DNA from: Gonatopus flavifemur
Taxonomy: Eukaryota; Arthropoda; Insecta; Hymenoptera; Dryinidae
Assembly: GCA_018340375.1 (NCBI GenBank)
Contig: JAFFJZ010000004.1
Coordinates: 34,508,001 to 34,572,000 of the forward strand
Direction of reading: 5' to 3'
DNA: 64,000 bases
Shown here: piece by piece, positions 24,246 through 34,325 of the stretch
Layout: each line of letters starts with the position of its first letter
How positions within the stretch are numbered: the first letter of the stretch is position 1
Made by a program: the position numbers and the translations under genes
The notes under the pieces: generated by a model
Told to the model about the DNA's origin: nothing
Databases searched by the model: none
Seen by the model: only the letters and a program-made list of their open reading frames with translations

Positions 24246-24339
24246 TATTCTTAACAGTTTCAATACAAAAGTGAGAAATTATCAAACACCTGCAATTCAC
24301 TTGCATCTGTTTCCAATCCAAAAGTGTTGCGGATCCATT

Positions 24340-24448
24340 CCCTAACAGCACAATGTGTCTCTGGGACGTTTTCTGAACGTTCAGAAAACCTCTCCTACGT
24401 TCTATAAACCTTCCATAAACGTTCCAGTGACACGTTGTGCTGTCTGGG
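24340..24448. repeat. 109-bp foldback with CAGCACA ends
   Basis: CCCTAACAGCACAATGTG and CACGTTGTGCTGTCTGGG are inverted. The interior contains TTTTCTGAACGTTCAGAAAA, a perfect palindrome. Related GAACGTT elements lie at 24940-25330 and 56661-56815. Confidence 0.6.
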
Positions 24449-24870
24449 TTGTTGTCCATCCAAAGAATAGACAGATCCGAAGTCATACCTCCATCAAGTT
24501 ATCATCCTGTATCCATTTTTATCCGCGAGGAGGGATGAGAATTCAATCCCACTAAATCCGAATTCAGACCTGGGTCCAATTCCATCCGTTAAACGTATGA
24601 ACTTTGAATCAGACTCAATTGGAACTTTCCCGTAAGATCAGGCCTCTACGAATCATGCAATTTCATCTGTATTTTCGGATAGAGACTAGATCCGAATGTA
24701 TCCCATCAAAAAGCGGTATCCGTTATTATAGGGAAAGGTATGCAATTTCTATCCACCTGGACCCGAAGTCATACCTCCATCAAGTTGTGATCCTGAATCC
24801 AGTTTCATCCAGAATCGATTTGGATACTTCACGAATAAAAATGGAGACCATTACCCGAGTCGAAATTCAA

Positions 24871-25385
24871 AACCTTCTTTTCCCCTACATATGGAAGATC
24901 AGGAAATCTTTACCACTTTGAGGGGCAAACGAAGAACTATCCCATAGAGCACCGCGAGGTTTTCTGAACGTTAACAAAACGTGCTTGGTTTCACATAGAA
25001 CGTGCAAATAACGTCTCAGGACGTTCTCAAAAGGTCGCATACATGTCCCAGAGACATGCAAATGTCCCGTTTAGTTCCATCAATGTTCACTGTGTGACTT
25101 TGTGTTTTTCAAGGTTAGTTTTCATGGAAGTACGTTTAGAAGACTTAAAAAGAATGTCCCGTAAGAGATGAAAAGAACATGCACAAAACGTATTCAGGGA
25201 TATCAAAAGGGAAAGTACTCTAAACGTTTGAAAAATCTACTCCATAGAGACCAAAATGTGTGGAACCAAAAGTACGTTTCCGCAACGTGTCGAGGACTCT
25301 CTGTGCTATCTGTGACAGGAGCCCTGTTCCTTTGTCCTTTAAAGTGGTGAGAATTTCCTGATCTTCAATATGTAGGGGGACAGGA
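24871..25385. repeat. Split inverted-repeat element interrupted by a GAACGTT-type insertion
   Basis: CCCCTACATATGGAAGATCA...TTACCACTTTGAGGGGCAAA at 24880-24930 is mirrored at 25335-25380 (CCTTTAAAGTGGTGAGAATT...GTAGGGGG). Between them, about 24940-25325, sits another element with TTTTCTGAACGTT and AGGACGTTCTC motifs, related to 56661-56815. Confidence 0.55.
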
Positions 25386-25390
25386 CCCTA

Positions 25391-25849
25391 CTGTCAATTC
25401 CCAGTTTGGAATTCCCAAATTCGCATGGGTTTCGCATGGGAATTGAGTGGGTCGCATGGGTCTCCACAAGGGAAACGCATGGGTCGCATGGGTCTTCACA
25501 TGGGAATCGCATGAGTTGCATGGGTGTCACATGGAAATCACATGGGTCGATCCACTCGATTCGCATGTGAAGACCCATGCGATTCTCATGTGACCCACGC
25601 GATTCCCGTGTGAAATCCATGCGACCCATGCGATTTTCGTGTCAGACCCATGCCATTCCCATGTGAAGACCCATGCGATTCCCGTGTGAAACCCATGCGA
25701 TTCTCATGTAAAGACCCATGCGGCCTATGAGTTTCCCATGTGAAGACCCATGCGATCCATGCGTTTCCCATGTGGAGACCCATGCGACCCATGCGTTTCC
25801 CATGTGGAGACCCATGCGAATTTGGGAATCCCAAACTGGGAATTCACAG
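25391..25849. mobile_element. Foldback with CCCATGCGATTC minisatellite interior, TA-flanked
   Basis: Ends CTGTCAATTCCCAGTTTGG and CCAAACTGGGAATTCACAG, with TA at 25389-25390 and 25850-25851. The interior is a tandem array of roughly 20-25 bp units around CCCATGCGATTCCCATGTGA. Units in the left third are on one strand and in the right two-thirds on the other. It gives spurious long frames (His-Gly-rich) on the minus strand. Confidence 0.75.
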
Positions 25850-26570
25850 TATGGGAGGCTTTGAATTTCGACTTTGGTAGTACGGCATTATTCAATACAA
25901 AATTATATATACGAGAACATGAACTTTGGACAGAACTGGATAGGAATAGATGAAAATAGATTACATTTATTTGGATAGACAATGGATGAAAATGGATAAC
26001 ATCAACGCAGGATCATTGGATACAAATCGATAGCCGCGAGAACACGAATATACCTGGATAGGAATGGATAAAAACAGAGGAAATGGATTTAGATACTCAA
26101 GGGATGAAAATGGATAACATCAACGCGGGATGATTGGATAGAAATCAATAGCCGGGAACAAAAATACCCCTGGATAGGAATGGATAAAAACAGAGGAAAT
26201 GTGGTTTGGATACGCAACGGATGAAAATGAATTACATCAGCGTAGCTTGTTTGGGTACAAATCGATAGATACGAGAATATGAATTCTTGATACACATGGA
26301 TAGGAATGGATGACAATAGAGATCGATTTGGATCGAAACAAATATCGTTTGTGTAAAATTATCGGATATGAATTGATAGACGTAAGAACGCTTATTTGGG
26401 AGAAGATTGGATGAATATTCTCCAAATGATTGATATGGACAAGAATGCATGAGAATAGTGTAAGCATCATCGGAATAAAAGGGGATAGAAGTGCATAAAA
26501 TTTTATATGAGGCCACGAATACATTACGAATGTACAGTATCTTGGGCAATATGCGCTCTCCGAGCAGCCT

Positions 26571-26659
26571 GTCAGGATAGCTTAGAGGTTAAGTAGGTAG
26601 GTCTTGTAGGTAAGATAGGTAAGTGCGATGATTGTTCGAACCCCTTGCAGGTAGGAATA
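26571..26659 (+). repeat. tRNA-like sequence (SINE head relic)
   Basis: Contains an A-box-like GATAGCTTAGAGGTTAAGTA and a B-box-like GTTCGAACCCC about 55 bp apart. It is very similar to the tRNA-like unit in the palindrome arms at 30275-30359 and 31963-32047. It has no proper acceptor stem, so it is not a functional tRNA gene; more likely a tRNA-derived SINE promoter. Confidence 0.6.
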
Positions 26660-27126
26660 AATTTCTCAAGTCATGTGCGGAAATAGAGATACAGATGTTG
26701 AAGATTCCACGGAATCTTCCGAATGTTTGAATGAGTTCGGAATAATTTTTTTTTATTGTTGTTCCCTGTGGGAAAATTCAAAAGAAAAAACAATTCTGGA
26801 AAAAATCGGATTGGAATGGATAGATTTTTTTCCAGCAGAATCATGCAGAAACGGATAGAAATGGATGGAACTCATCAAGGTGATATCGTAAAGCACCGGA
26901 TACAAATGGATACGATTCATATTCAGGCCCCGAATGGAATGTGGATACATTCGAATACGATTGCTACGGGGCCCAATAATCCACCATCCGTATTGTGGAT
27001 TAAAATTGATGAAACTTTTATGCGTTCTGCGGATGACACTGTATCCCGAAAAAAATGGATCAGAAATAGGATTCAAACGGATGCACGTCAAAATCTATCC
27101 ATTTCTATCCGATTTTTCCAACAGGG

Positions 27127-27860
27127 ATTGTACGTCCATTCACGTTCAGGGAACATTCAGTGGTCCATCAACTATCCGGACGTTCAATGTACCTCTATTG
27201 AACATTTTTTGGACCTTCTTATTCTCTTGGAATTTGAATTTTCTTCTAAATTACGGTTTAACGACTCTTTAGTTCACGCCTTCGTTGTGTTTCAACGCTT
27301 CATTTTCACTAGGAACATAAACTGAAGATCCCCCCTAGCAGATGTGATTATACTGTGATCATACTGAAATTATCCAGTATATTTATGAATTTTCCATACC
27401 TCAAGTATACTCAATATCAAACTGGGCTTATGCTAAAAATATACCGAAATTTGATAAGTTTTCGGTAATCCCTGGTGAAAATGGGAGCGAGAAGGAAGAG
27501 TAAACGAAGCGTATGCTGAAGGGTAACAGAAACGTTAATGGAAACCCTTGTTAAAGTGTCTGATAGGATATGATAGGAATCATTTCTATCATTTGAGAGT
27601 ATGTTTGTGGCGCATATTTTTAACATAGAACTTCAGATATTCAACAACTGAAGTATCCGAAATGAATCGCGGATTTTATGAACGAGTACCTATCATATCT
27701 TTTGATATTTTTAACAAGTCACATTTGGGATGAAATTTAAGTCATTCTATAATATTCTATGCGATTTTTCATAAACCAGGACTCTTATAACTCATGTGAT
27801 ATCAGGCTGGTATGATGTTTTATCCGGTTTCCCAAAAAATTGTTCTATGGCATTGTATCT
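27127..27860. repeat. Mixed repeat scraps and first copy of a tandem unit
   Basis: Fragments of the GAAACGT family at 27200-27315 and 27470-27560. From about 27735 begins unit 1 of a roughly 550-bp direct repeat (TTCTATGCGATTTTTCATAA), recurring at about 28285. No gene. Confidence 0.4.
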
Positions 27861-28154
27861 CCCTGGTGCAAGGGAAGCGTGTCATAAAGAGTAACGGAAG
27901 CGTAAGCATGTTTCAGATTACTTTCCTAATACTTCTCATATGCTTCCTATCCACTCTTGGATTACGCTTCCGTGCGTAAAGCCCGGTTTCTATGAAATTG
28001 GGGTTTCTTCGGATACGCTTCACACACTTCAAATATACCTTCGAACCACTCTTGACGTTCCACTTGACGCTCGGTATACGCTTAAATCCACGTTCCAAAT
28101 ACTTTCCAACTACGTTACTGACACTTTCTATTACACGCTTCCCTTTCACCAGGG
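27861..28154. mobile_element. CCCTGGTG-ended element with ACGCTTCC interior, 294 bp
   Basis: CCCTGGTGCAAGGGAAGCGTGT and CACGCTTCCCTTTCACCAGGG ends. CT flanks both sides. It interrupts repeat unit 1; the equivalent uninterrupted site in unit 2 near 28400 (TATTTCTGAAC) supports a 2-bp CT duplication. The interior reiterates ACGCTTCC/GGAAGCGT. Confidence 0.8.
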
Positions 28155-28636
28155 CTGATCAATAATATGTGAAAAATCTCAACAAAATTTTGTATGATCT
28201 CCTATCATAACTCCCTCACAATCTGTGAATGATAACCTGTATGAATGAAAATTCGACGGGTTGTATGACGATACATAGGATTCCATCATATTCTATACGA
28301 TTTTTCACAAATCCGGGCTATCATAACTTTTGCGATATCAGGTTGTTATGATATTCTATCCGGTTAATTTACCAGAAAGATGTCCTATGGTATTATTTCT
28401 GAACAAAAGCATCTCCAAAATCTGAACAGAATTTTGTATGATCTTTTATCATAATTTCCTCACAATCTGTGAATAATAACCTATATGAAATCAAAGTCGA
28501 GATAACCTGTATGAAATTTATGACGATGCATATGAGAATACAGAACTGAGGTCTATCATAGTGTATAAGGGTCCTTTAGAATCAATGATGTTCTATGTGA
28601 ATTATCAGTCATGTCGCTTATCAATATCACCTCGTA
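28155..28636. repeat. Rest of the roughly 550-bp tandem units
   Basis: ACAGAATTTTGTATGATCTC with CCTCACAATCTGTGAAT recurs at about 28180 and 28420, and ATATCAGG with TATCCGGTT at 27800 and 28345. Two diverged direct copies; no coding sign. Confidence 0.5.
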
Positions 28637-28804
28637 CAGAGCTGCCAGATGAGCTCCGACGCTGAGGGGCAAAAGTACCCCCACCATCACCTCATATATG
28701 TATGTGTTGTAAGTGTTACTTACCAATACTTACGACTATTATATACATGAAGTGATGGTAGGGGTACTCTTCCCCTGAGCGTCGGAGCTCATCTGGCAGC
28801 TCTG
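28637..28804. mobile_element. hAT-like MITE, 168 bp, CAGAGCTGCCAGATG ends
   Basis: Long, nearly perfect inverted arms (CAGAGCTGCCAGATGAGCTC and mirror). Flanks ACCTCGTA and ACCTCAAA share the first five bases of a possible 8-bp duplication. Arms include GGGGCAAAAGTACCCC-like sequence. Confidence 0.75.
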
Positions 28805-28810
28805 ACCTCA

Positions 28811-29364
28811 AATGGAAATATTTCACGGAAAAATTTCTGTGAAACCATAATCTCTGAAAAACATCGCATTTTCTCTGCAAAATCTGAAAAACTCTGACAA
28901 ACTGCAATAATAATCATAAATGGGAACGAAATTGCGCTCTGAAAAAGTTCTGACAAAACTAATGAATTTTCAATATTTTTTTGATGACTAAAAAATTTTG
29001 AAATTCTATAGATACATTCATGTGCTATATTCAAATATCATATGTGAAAAAGTGTTTGAAAATATTTTAATTTTTTTTCAATAGTCAGAAAAATGTTAGG
29101 AATTCCTCATGATGTCGTTGGAATTTTTTCATGGCGCAATTTTGTTTCTAGTTGTGGGGAAATAAATGAAAAAAAAACTCTGAAAAAATTCCGGAAGACT
29201 CAAACAAGTATGTACAAAATGTCCCATCTTATTAGATGTTCCATTACAATTTCAGAGATTCTCAGAGTTTGTCAGAGTTTTTCAGATTTTTGCAAAGAAA
29301 ATGTGGTGTTTCTAAGAGATTATTCATGGTTTTGCAGAAATTTTTTAGCGAAATATTTCCATAC
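28811..29364. repeat. Foldback with CTCTGAAAAA arms
   Basis: Left ATGGAAATATTTCACGG...GCAAAATCTGAAAAACTCTG is mirrored at 29270-29364 (CAGAGTTTTTCAGATTTTTGC...CGAAATATTTCCAT). Arms at least 110 bp, moderately diverged. No gene. Confidence 0.65.
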
Positions 29365-29855
29365 GAGTCGAAAATCGGTTTGATCATGATGGTGGGCCTT
29401 CAATACACCGAATCGTTTGTGCACCGAATGTTCATTGTACCGAAAACTACAGAATGGTTCGTCTCTTGGTATCTATGAGAAACAAACGATACTATTGGAT
29501 AAAAAATATTCGGTACAATGAACATTCGGCAGATCTTCCTTAGGAGCTGAACTTTTCGGTTCAATCATCTTTCGGTGTATTTACCTTTTGGTGGATAACA
29601 GGGCTACCAAAATTTCTACTTGTGAAAATCCTTAGAAAAATTGGCGCCATTTTGACCAAAACGCGTCATTTTCCCGCAAAAGAATGACGCATTTTGCTTA
29701 GAATGGAGTAATATTTCCCTAAGAGGAGCGAATATTAGAACAAATGAAACGTAAATACGTTTCAATTTCCGCTTCTTGCGCGATTAGATACTGCTTCGGT
29801 TACTCTTCCATGTGGTTTCATAAGCTAATTTTCACCGGGACTTGACCGTATACAA
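29365..29855. repeat. Small inverted repeats between foldbacks
   Basis: ACCGAATGTTCATTGTACCG at 29423-29442 is mirrored at 29509-29528. A GAAACGT-family relic with CCCTAAGAGG...TTTTCACCGGGA lies at about 29720-29842. No gene. Confidence 0.45.
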
Positions 29856-30274
29856 CCCTGGTCAAAAAAACTAAACAAACCTAGACAAAAATTTTTTGTA
29901 TGACTACTTCCGACGTACTAGGTGTTTTTGTCTCGGAAATTTCATAACTAAAACTAAACCTTTGATTTAGGAGTTACTTCCGGATAGAGGCAATCAACGG
30001 CTTTCCAATTGTTTCAGTATTTCATTGATCAATTCACTTAGGTGCATTTCAAGTTTTGATGAAACAAATTTTTTCCGCTCACTTCCGCAATTGAGGAACT
30101 GGATTTTTTAGGTTTCGTTCCGCATTTGGAAAAATAATTTATTTGAAATTCAACATCGGATTTACCAATAACTGGAGCAAAAATAAAAATGAAAATTAAT
30201 TCAAACACTCGATACATTCTGTGAATTTGTGGACACCCAAATTGTTGCATTCCACTTGAAAATGAGGATAAATT

Positions 30275-30359
30275 CATTCCTACCTAAAGGGGATTTGAAC
30301 TCTTACCGAACCTGTCTACCTATAAGACCTACCTACTTAACCTCTAAGCTATCCTAACA
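30275..30359 (-). repeat. tRNA-like pol III promoter unit, left arm
   Basis: Mirror of 31963-32047. On the minus strand it has A-box-like TAGCTTAGAGGTTAAGTAGG and B-box-like GAGTTCAAATCCCC. It points out of the palindrome (leftward). Confidence 0.65.
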
Positions 30360-31962
30360 CACTGCTCCAAGGGCAAATATTGTCTCAGATATTGTACAGC
30401 TGATCGGAAGTTTGATCACGCATGCGTGATTCTGTTTCGGTTCATTTCCGTAGAGATGCAAGAAAACTGTTTCCATGCATTTCCGATTTATTTCCGCACG
30501 AATATACTCGGGAGTAGTGACGTTTATTGACCGCGTAAATGACCTCCAATTACTTAGGTACATCTTAGGTACCAATTTGTTTAGGTTTACTTATGAAAAA
30601 TCGGAAATGGAATTTTGAGAAATGTTTACGGTGTCATATGACCTGATCAACTTCCGCGGACTTCCGTTCAGACCTACAAACACAGTTTCCATGTATTTCC
30701 GATCTATTTCCGCACAAATATACTTGGAGGTACTTACGTTTACTGACCGCGTGGATGATTTCTTATTACTTAGATACATCTTAGGGTCCAATCTGTTTAG
30801 GTGTACTTATGAAAAATCGGAAATGAAATTTTGAAAAGTGTTTACGCATACTGTGAATTAATTCACTTCCGCGACTTTACGCTGAGACCTAAAGAGGATA
30901 CTTCGGTTTATTTATGCTTTGTTTCCGCACCGATGAACTTGGAAGGAGTTATGAATAATATGCATACAATGTCTTCCTATTACTTGGGAACATTTTAGGT
31001 TCCCATCTGCTTCCGTCCACTTGTGAAAAATTGGAAATGAAAACAAAAAATTTTTTTACGACTACTTCCGACTTACTAGGAGTTCTTGTCTTGGAAATTT
31101 CATAACTAAAACTAAACCTTCGATTCAGGAGTTACTTCCGGATGAAGGCAATCAACGGTTTTCCGATTGTTTCAGTATTTCATTGATCAATTCACTTAGG
31201 TGCATTTCAAGTTTTGATGAAACAAATTTCTCCCGCTCGCTAAACACTATTCAAAACACCGCGTAAACACTATTCAAAATTTCATTTCCAATTTTTCACA
31301 AGTGGACGGAAGCAGATGGGAACCTAAAATGTTCCCAAGTAATAGGAAGACATTGTATGCATATTATTCATAACTCCTTCCAAGTTCATCGGTGCGGAAA
31401 CAAAGCATAAATAAACCGAAGTATCCTCTTTAGGTCTCAGCGTAAAGTCGCGGAAGTGAATTAATTCACAGTATGCGTAAACACTTTTCAAAATTTCATT
31501 TCCGATTTTTCATAAGTACACCTAAACAGATTGGACCCTAAGATGTATCTAAGTAATAAGAAATCATCCACGCGGTCAGTAAACGTAAGTACCTCCAAGT
31601 ATATTTGTGCGGAAATAGATCGGAAATACATGGAAACTGTGTTTGTAGGTCTGAACGGAAGTCCGCGGAAGTTGATCAGGTCATATGACACCGTAAACAT
31701 TTCTCAAAATTCCATTTCCGATTTTTCATAAGTAAACCTAAACAAATTGGTACCTAAGATGTACCTAAGTAATTGGAGGTCATTTACGCGGTCAATAAAC
31801 GTCACTACTCCCGAGTATATTCGTGCGGAAATAAATCGGAAATGCATGGAAACAGTTTTCTTGCATCTCTACGGAAATGAACCGAAACAGAATCACGCAT
31901 GCGTGATCAAACTTCCGATCAGCTGTACAATATCTGAGACAATATTTGCCCTTGGAGCAGTG

Positions 31963-32047
31963 TGTTAGGATAGCTTAGAGGTTAAGTAGGTAGGTCTTAT
32001 AGGTAGACAGGTTCGGTAAGAGTTCAAATCCCCTTTAGGTAGGAATG
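31963..32047 (+). repeat. tRNA-like pol III promoter unit, right arm
   Basis: A-box-like TAGCTTAGAGGTTAAGTAGG at 31971-31990 and B-box-like GAGTTCAAATCCCC at about 32020-32033. The spacing fits a tRNA with an extended arm, but acceptor pairing is poor. Points rightward, out of the palindrome. Same family as 26571-26659. Confidence 0.65.
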
Positions 32048-32952
32048 AATTTATCCTCATTTTCAAGTGGAATGCAACAATTTGGGTGTCCACAAATTCA
32101 CAGAATGTATCGAGTGTTTGAATTAATTTTCATTTTTATTTTTGCTCCAGTTATTGGTAAATCCGATGTTGAATTTCAAATAAATTATTTTTCCAAATGC
32201 GGAACGAAACCTAAAAAATCCAGTTCCTCAATTGCGGAAGTGAGCGGAAAAAATTTGTTTCATCAAAACTTGAAATGCACCTAAGTGAATTGATCAATGA
32301 AATACTGAAACAATTGGAAAGCCGTTGATTGCCTCTATCCGGAAGTAACTCCTAAATCAAAGGTTTAGTTTTAGTTATGAAATTTCCGAGACAAAAACAC
32401 CTAGTACGTCGGAAGTAGCCATACAAAAAATTTTTGTCTAGGTTTGTTTAGTTTTTTTGACCAGAGTCCTTACCTCCTTGGTACACAATGTAGTAATATA
32501 CACTACTCAGTAGTGGACTGGCATGACTCATTCGGTTTTTAGCAATAACCATTCATGCACTGAGGGAAAAATAAAAGTTCCATTAAGCACCACGCGTAGT
32601 TGAAGAATTTATGAATAAATCAACGAATTTTTAGTTGAAATGACTTGGAAATTGTTGACTCAACTACGCCACCTTTCATTGTCTCAAACATATCACTTGA
32701 TTTTATGAACCAATGTGTGTCAACGTCAACAAATCACAGCCGGGGGTTGTTGAACAACAAGGTTGTTTAACATGGTAAAATGATCCCACCTTGAGGGAGA
32801 AGGAAACAACTCTAAAAACAACGTTGAAAACAACGTCGAGAACAACGTTGAAAACAACGTCGAGAACAACGTTGAAAACAACGTCGAGAACAACGTTGGA
32901 AACAACGTTGAAAATGTGACACCTGAAATTCCATTCCTAAATGAAAAAAAAA

Positions 32953-33030
32953 TCGCTTTTCCTCGGAATTGAACTTGGATTTTTGAGGTCTAAGATCCGA
33001 CTTCCCTGCCTCTTGACTACGGTTTTGAAC
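32953..33030 (-). repeat. tRNA-like unit, left arm of second foldback
   Basis: Mirror of 34252-34325. On the minus strand, a B-box-like AAGTTCAATTCC lies downstream of an anticodon-arm-like block GGATCTTAGACC. Points outward (left). Confidence 0.55.
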
Positions 33031-33279
33031 GAATGTAGCAGAGCTTAAAAATGTATATGAACTTTGCTTGGATCAAAATCATCTTGGAAAAAAATAATTA
33101 ATTTATTTAAAAAAAACCAATGAATTTCATTGAATATTACTACAAGAATTACCTTTGATCAATCAATAAAGCCCCTACACGATGCAGACAATTTTTTACT
33201 GGAATTGTGTCTAAAATACGTATTACATGTTTCTTATACACCTGAAATTTGAAATGTTCATCTAATTTATTCAACCATA

Positions 33280-33597
33280 CCCAAGCAGCAACAGAATTTC
33301 AAAGTATATACGAAGTAGAAACGTTCGTAGAATGTACGGATGAGATACGAAGAACATATAATGAATGTTCATAGAATGTTCGGATGAGACTGTTTTAAAT
33401 ATACTTAGAACGTACGCAGTACATTCGAAATCTACGATATACATTCAATCGACGTTCAATCAACGCGCTGTCGTATATTCGGTTACATACGTTCGATAAA
33501 TATGCATAGCACCTACAGAACGGTCTCACTGAAATGTGCATAGAACATATTTCGAATATGCGAAGAATGTTCATAGTATATTCTGGTGCTGCTTGGG
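33280..33597. mobile_element. CCCAAGCAGCA MITE, copy 1 (318 bp)
   Basis: CCCAAGCAGCAACAGAAT...GTGCTGCTTGGG with TA on both sides (33278-33279, 33598-33599). The interior is rich in self-complementary GAACGTTC/TTCGAA/CGTACG-like words. Other copies: 45233-45856, 46444-48663 (interrupted), 49134-49440, 63642-63959. Confidence 0.85.
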
Positions 33598-34251
33598 TAG
33601 GAATTCTCATATACCTTTGAATAATTCAGATTCATGCTCTATTGAATGAGAAAACAGATTAATTGAAAAAATGTTATCTCTTTGATCGTCGGTAAAGCAG
33701 TGAATAACCACGAAATAATTAAAGTCAACTTCAAGTGATCATAACATTTCCAGAGGATATCTGAGATGATTGTTTTTAGGAAACTTGAAGAATTATTAAA
33801 AAACGATATTCTTCTGAATCATTTTTCATGATTTATTATACGAATGTAAATAGTTCGTCTGAAACTCGTTGAGATTCGGCAACAGCCAATAAGATTGTTT
33901 TTAAAAAAAAGTCATATTGTGAAAGTTTGAATCGTTCATCGAAACGAATTGGCAATCGAATTATGAAATATTCAGCTGATGAAGATGCAAAATCTTGCAT
34001 TACATTCTTGGAACGATGTTTCCAGTGCCAAGGAGTTGATCCGAACATAAAAAGAACACAAAAACATCTGTAAATCCGACCACATGTCATTCACGAATAA
34101 TCAGATGGAATTCAACCAGACCTTTCAGTTGTTGTAATAATTAATGGAATTCACTGGGGTTTTGTTAATCGGATTAATTATTTTTTTCCAAGATGATTTT
34201 GATCCAAGCAAAGTTCACATACATTTTTAAGCTCTGCTACATTCGTTCAAA

Positions 34252-34325
34252 ACCGTCGCCAAGAGGCAGGGAAGTCGGATCTTAGACCTCAAAAATCCAA
34301 GTTCGATTCCGAGGAAAATCGATTT
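34252..34325 (+). repeat. tRNA-like unit, right arm of second foldback
   Basis: CGCCAAGAGGCAGGGAAGTC resembles a D-arm/A-box, GGATCTTAGACC an anticodon arm and AAGTTCGATTCC a B-box. The pattern resembles a long-variable-arm (Leu/Ser-like) tRNA, but flanking acceptor pairing is not convincing. Points outward (right). Confidence 0.6.

Larger units (their letters stand above)
23151..27126. mobile_element. 4-kb CCCTGCTG-ended element with ATGGATAG interior repeats
   Basis: Left CCCTGCTGAAAAAAACGATT and right ATCCGATTTTTCCAACAGGG are imperfect inverted ends, flanked by AT on both sides (23149-23150, 27127-27128). The interior repeats GGATAGGAATGGATAAAA- and CAATTTCATCCGTA-like units, including three direct copies of about 115 bp at 25985-26340. 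An internal second start (CCCTGTTGAAAAAC) lies near 23922. Several smaller elements are nested inside. Frames of 60-190 codons here come from the repeats. Confidence 0.6.
29856..32466. mobile_element. 2.6-kb palindromic element with 1.19-kb arms
   Basis: Arms 29856-31042 and 31280-32466 are mirror images about 31161. All six-frame translations in the left arm reappear identical at mirrored coordinates (sums always 62322), so the arms are gap-free and essentially identical. Ends CCCTGGTCAAAAAAACTAAA and mirror (TTTGACCAGAG at right). The 237-bp spacer (31043-31279) holds a diverged direct copy of the outer left arm (29880-30085). Each arm carries one tRNA-like unit. Frames of 66-79 codons in the arms are mirror pairs without recognisable domains. 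Confidence 0.9.

Noticed and set aside
25586..25982. His/Gly-rich frames on the minus strand (82-96 codons)
   Set aside because: Products of translating the CCCATGCGATTC minisatellite; no independent sign of coding.
26756..27325. 189-codon open frame
   Set aside because: Runs through GGATAG repeats at the end of the 23151-27126 element and its flank; composition and lack of domains argue against a gene.
31963..32047. A functional tRNA gene
   Set aside because: A/B-box-like motifs are present, but there is no credible acceptor stem or anticodon loop, and it is repeated in transposon arms.
30038..32284. Pairs of 66-79-codon frames in the palindrome arms as small genes
   Set aside because: They are mirror images created by arm identity, lack domains and initiation context, and sit in repeat DNA.
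33836..34090. 84-codon minus-strand frame as gene
   Set aside because: Inside the second foldback; no start context, domain or conservation evidence.
34252..34325. A functional tRNA-Leu/Ser gene
   Set aside because: The anticodon-arm resemblance is suggestive, but the acceptor stem cannot be paired and the sequence lies in a foldback arm.
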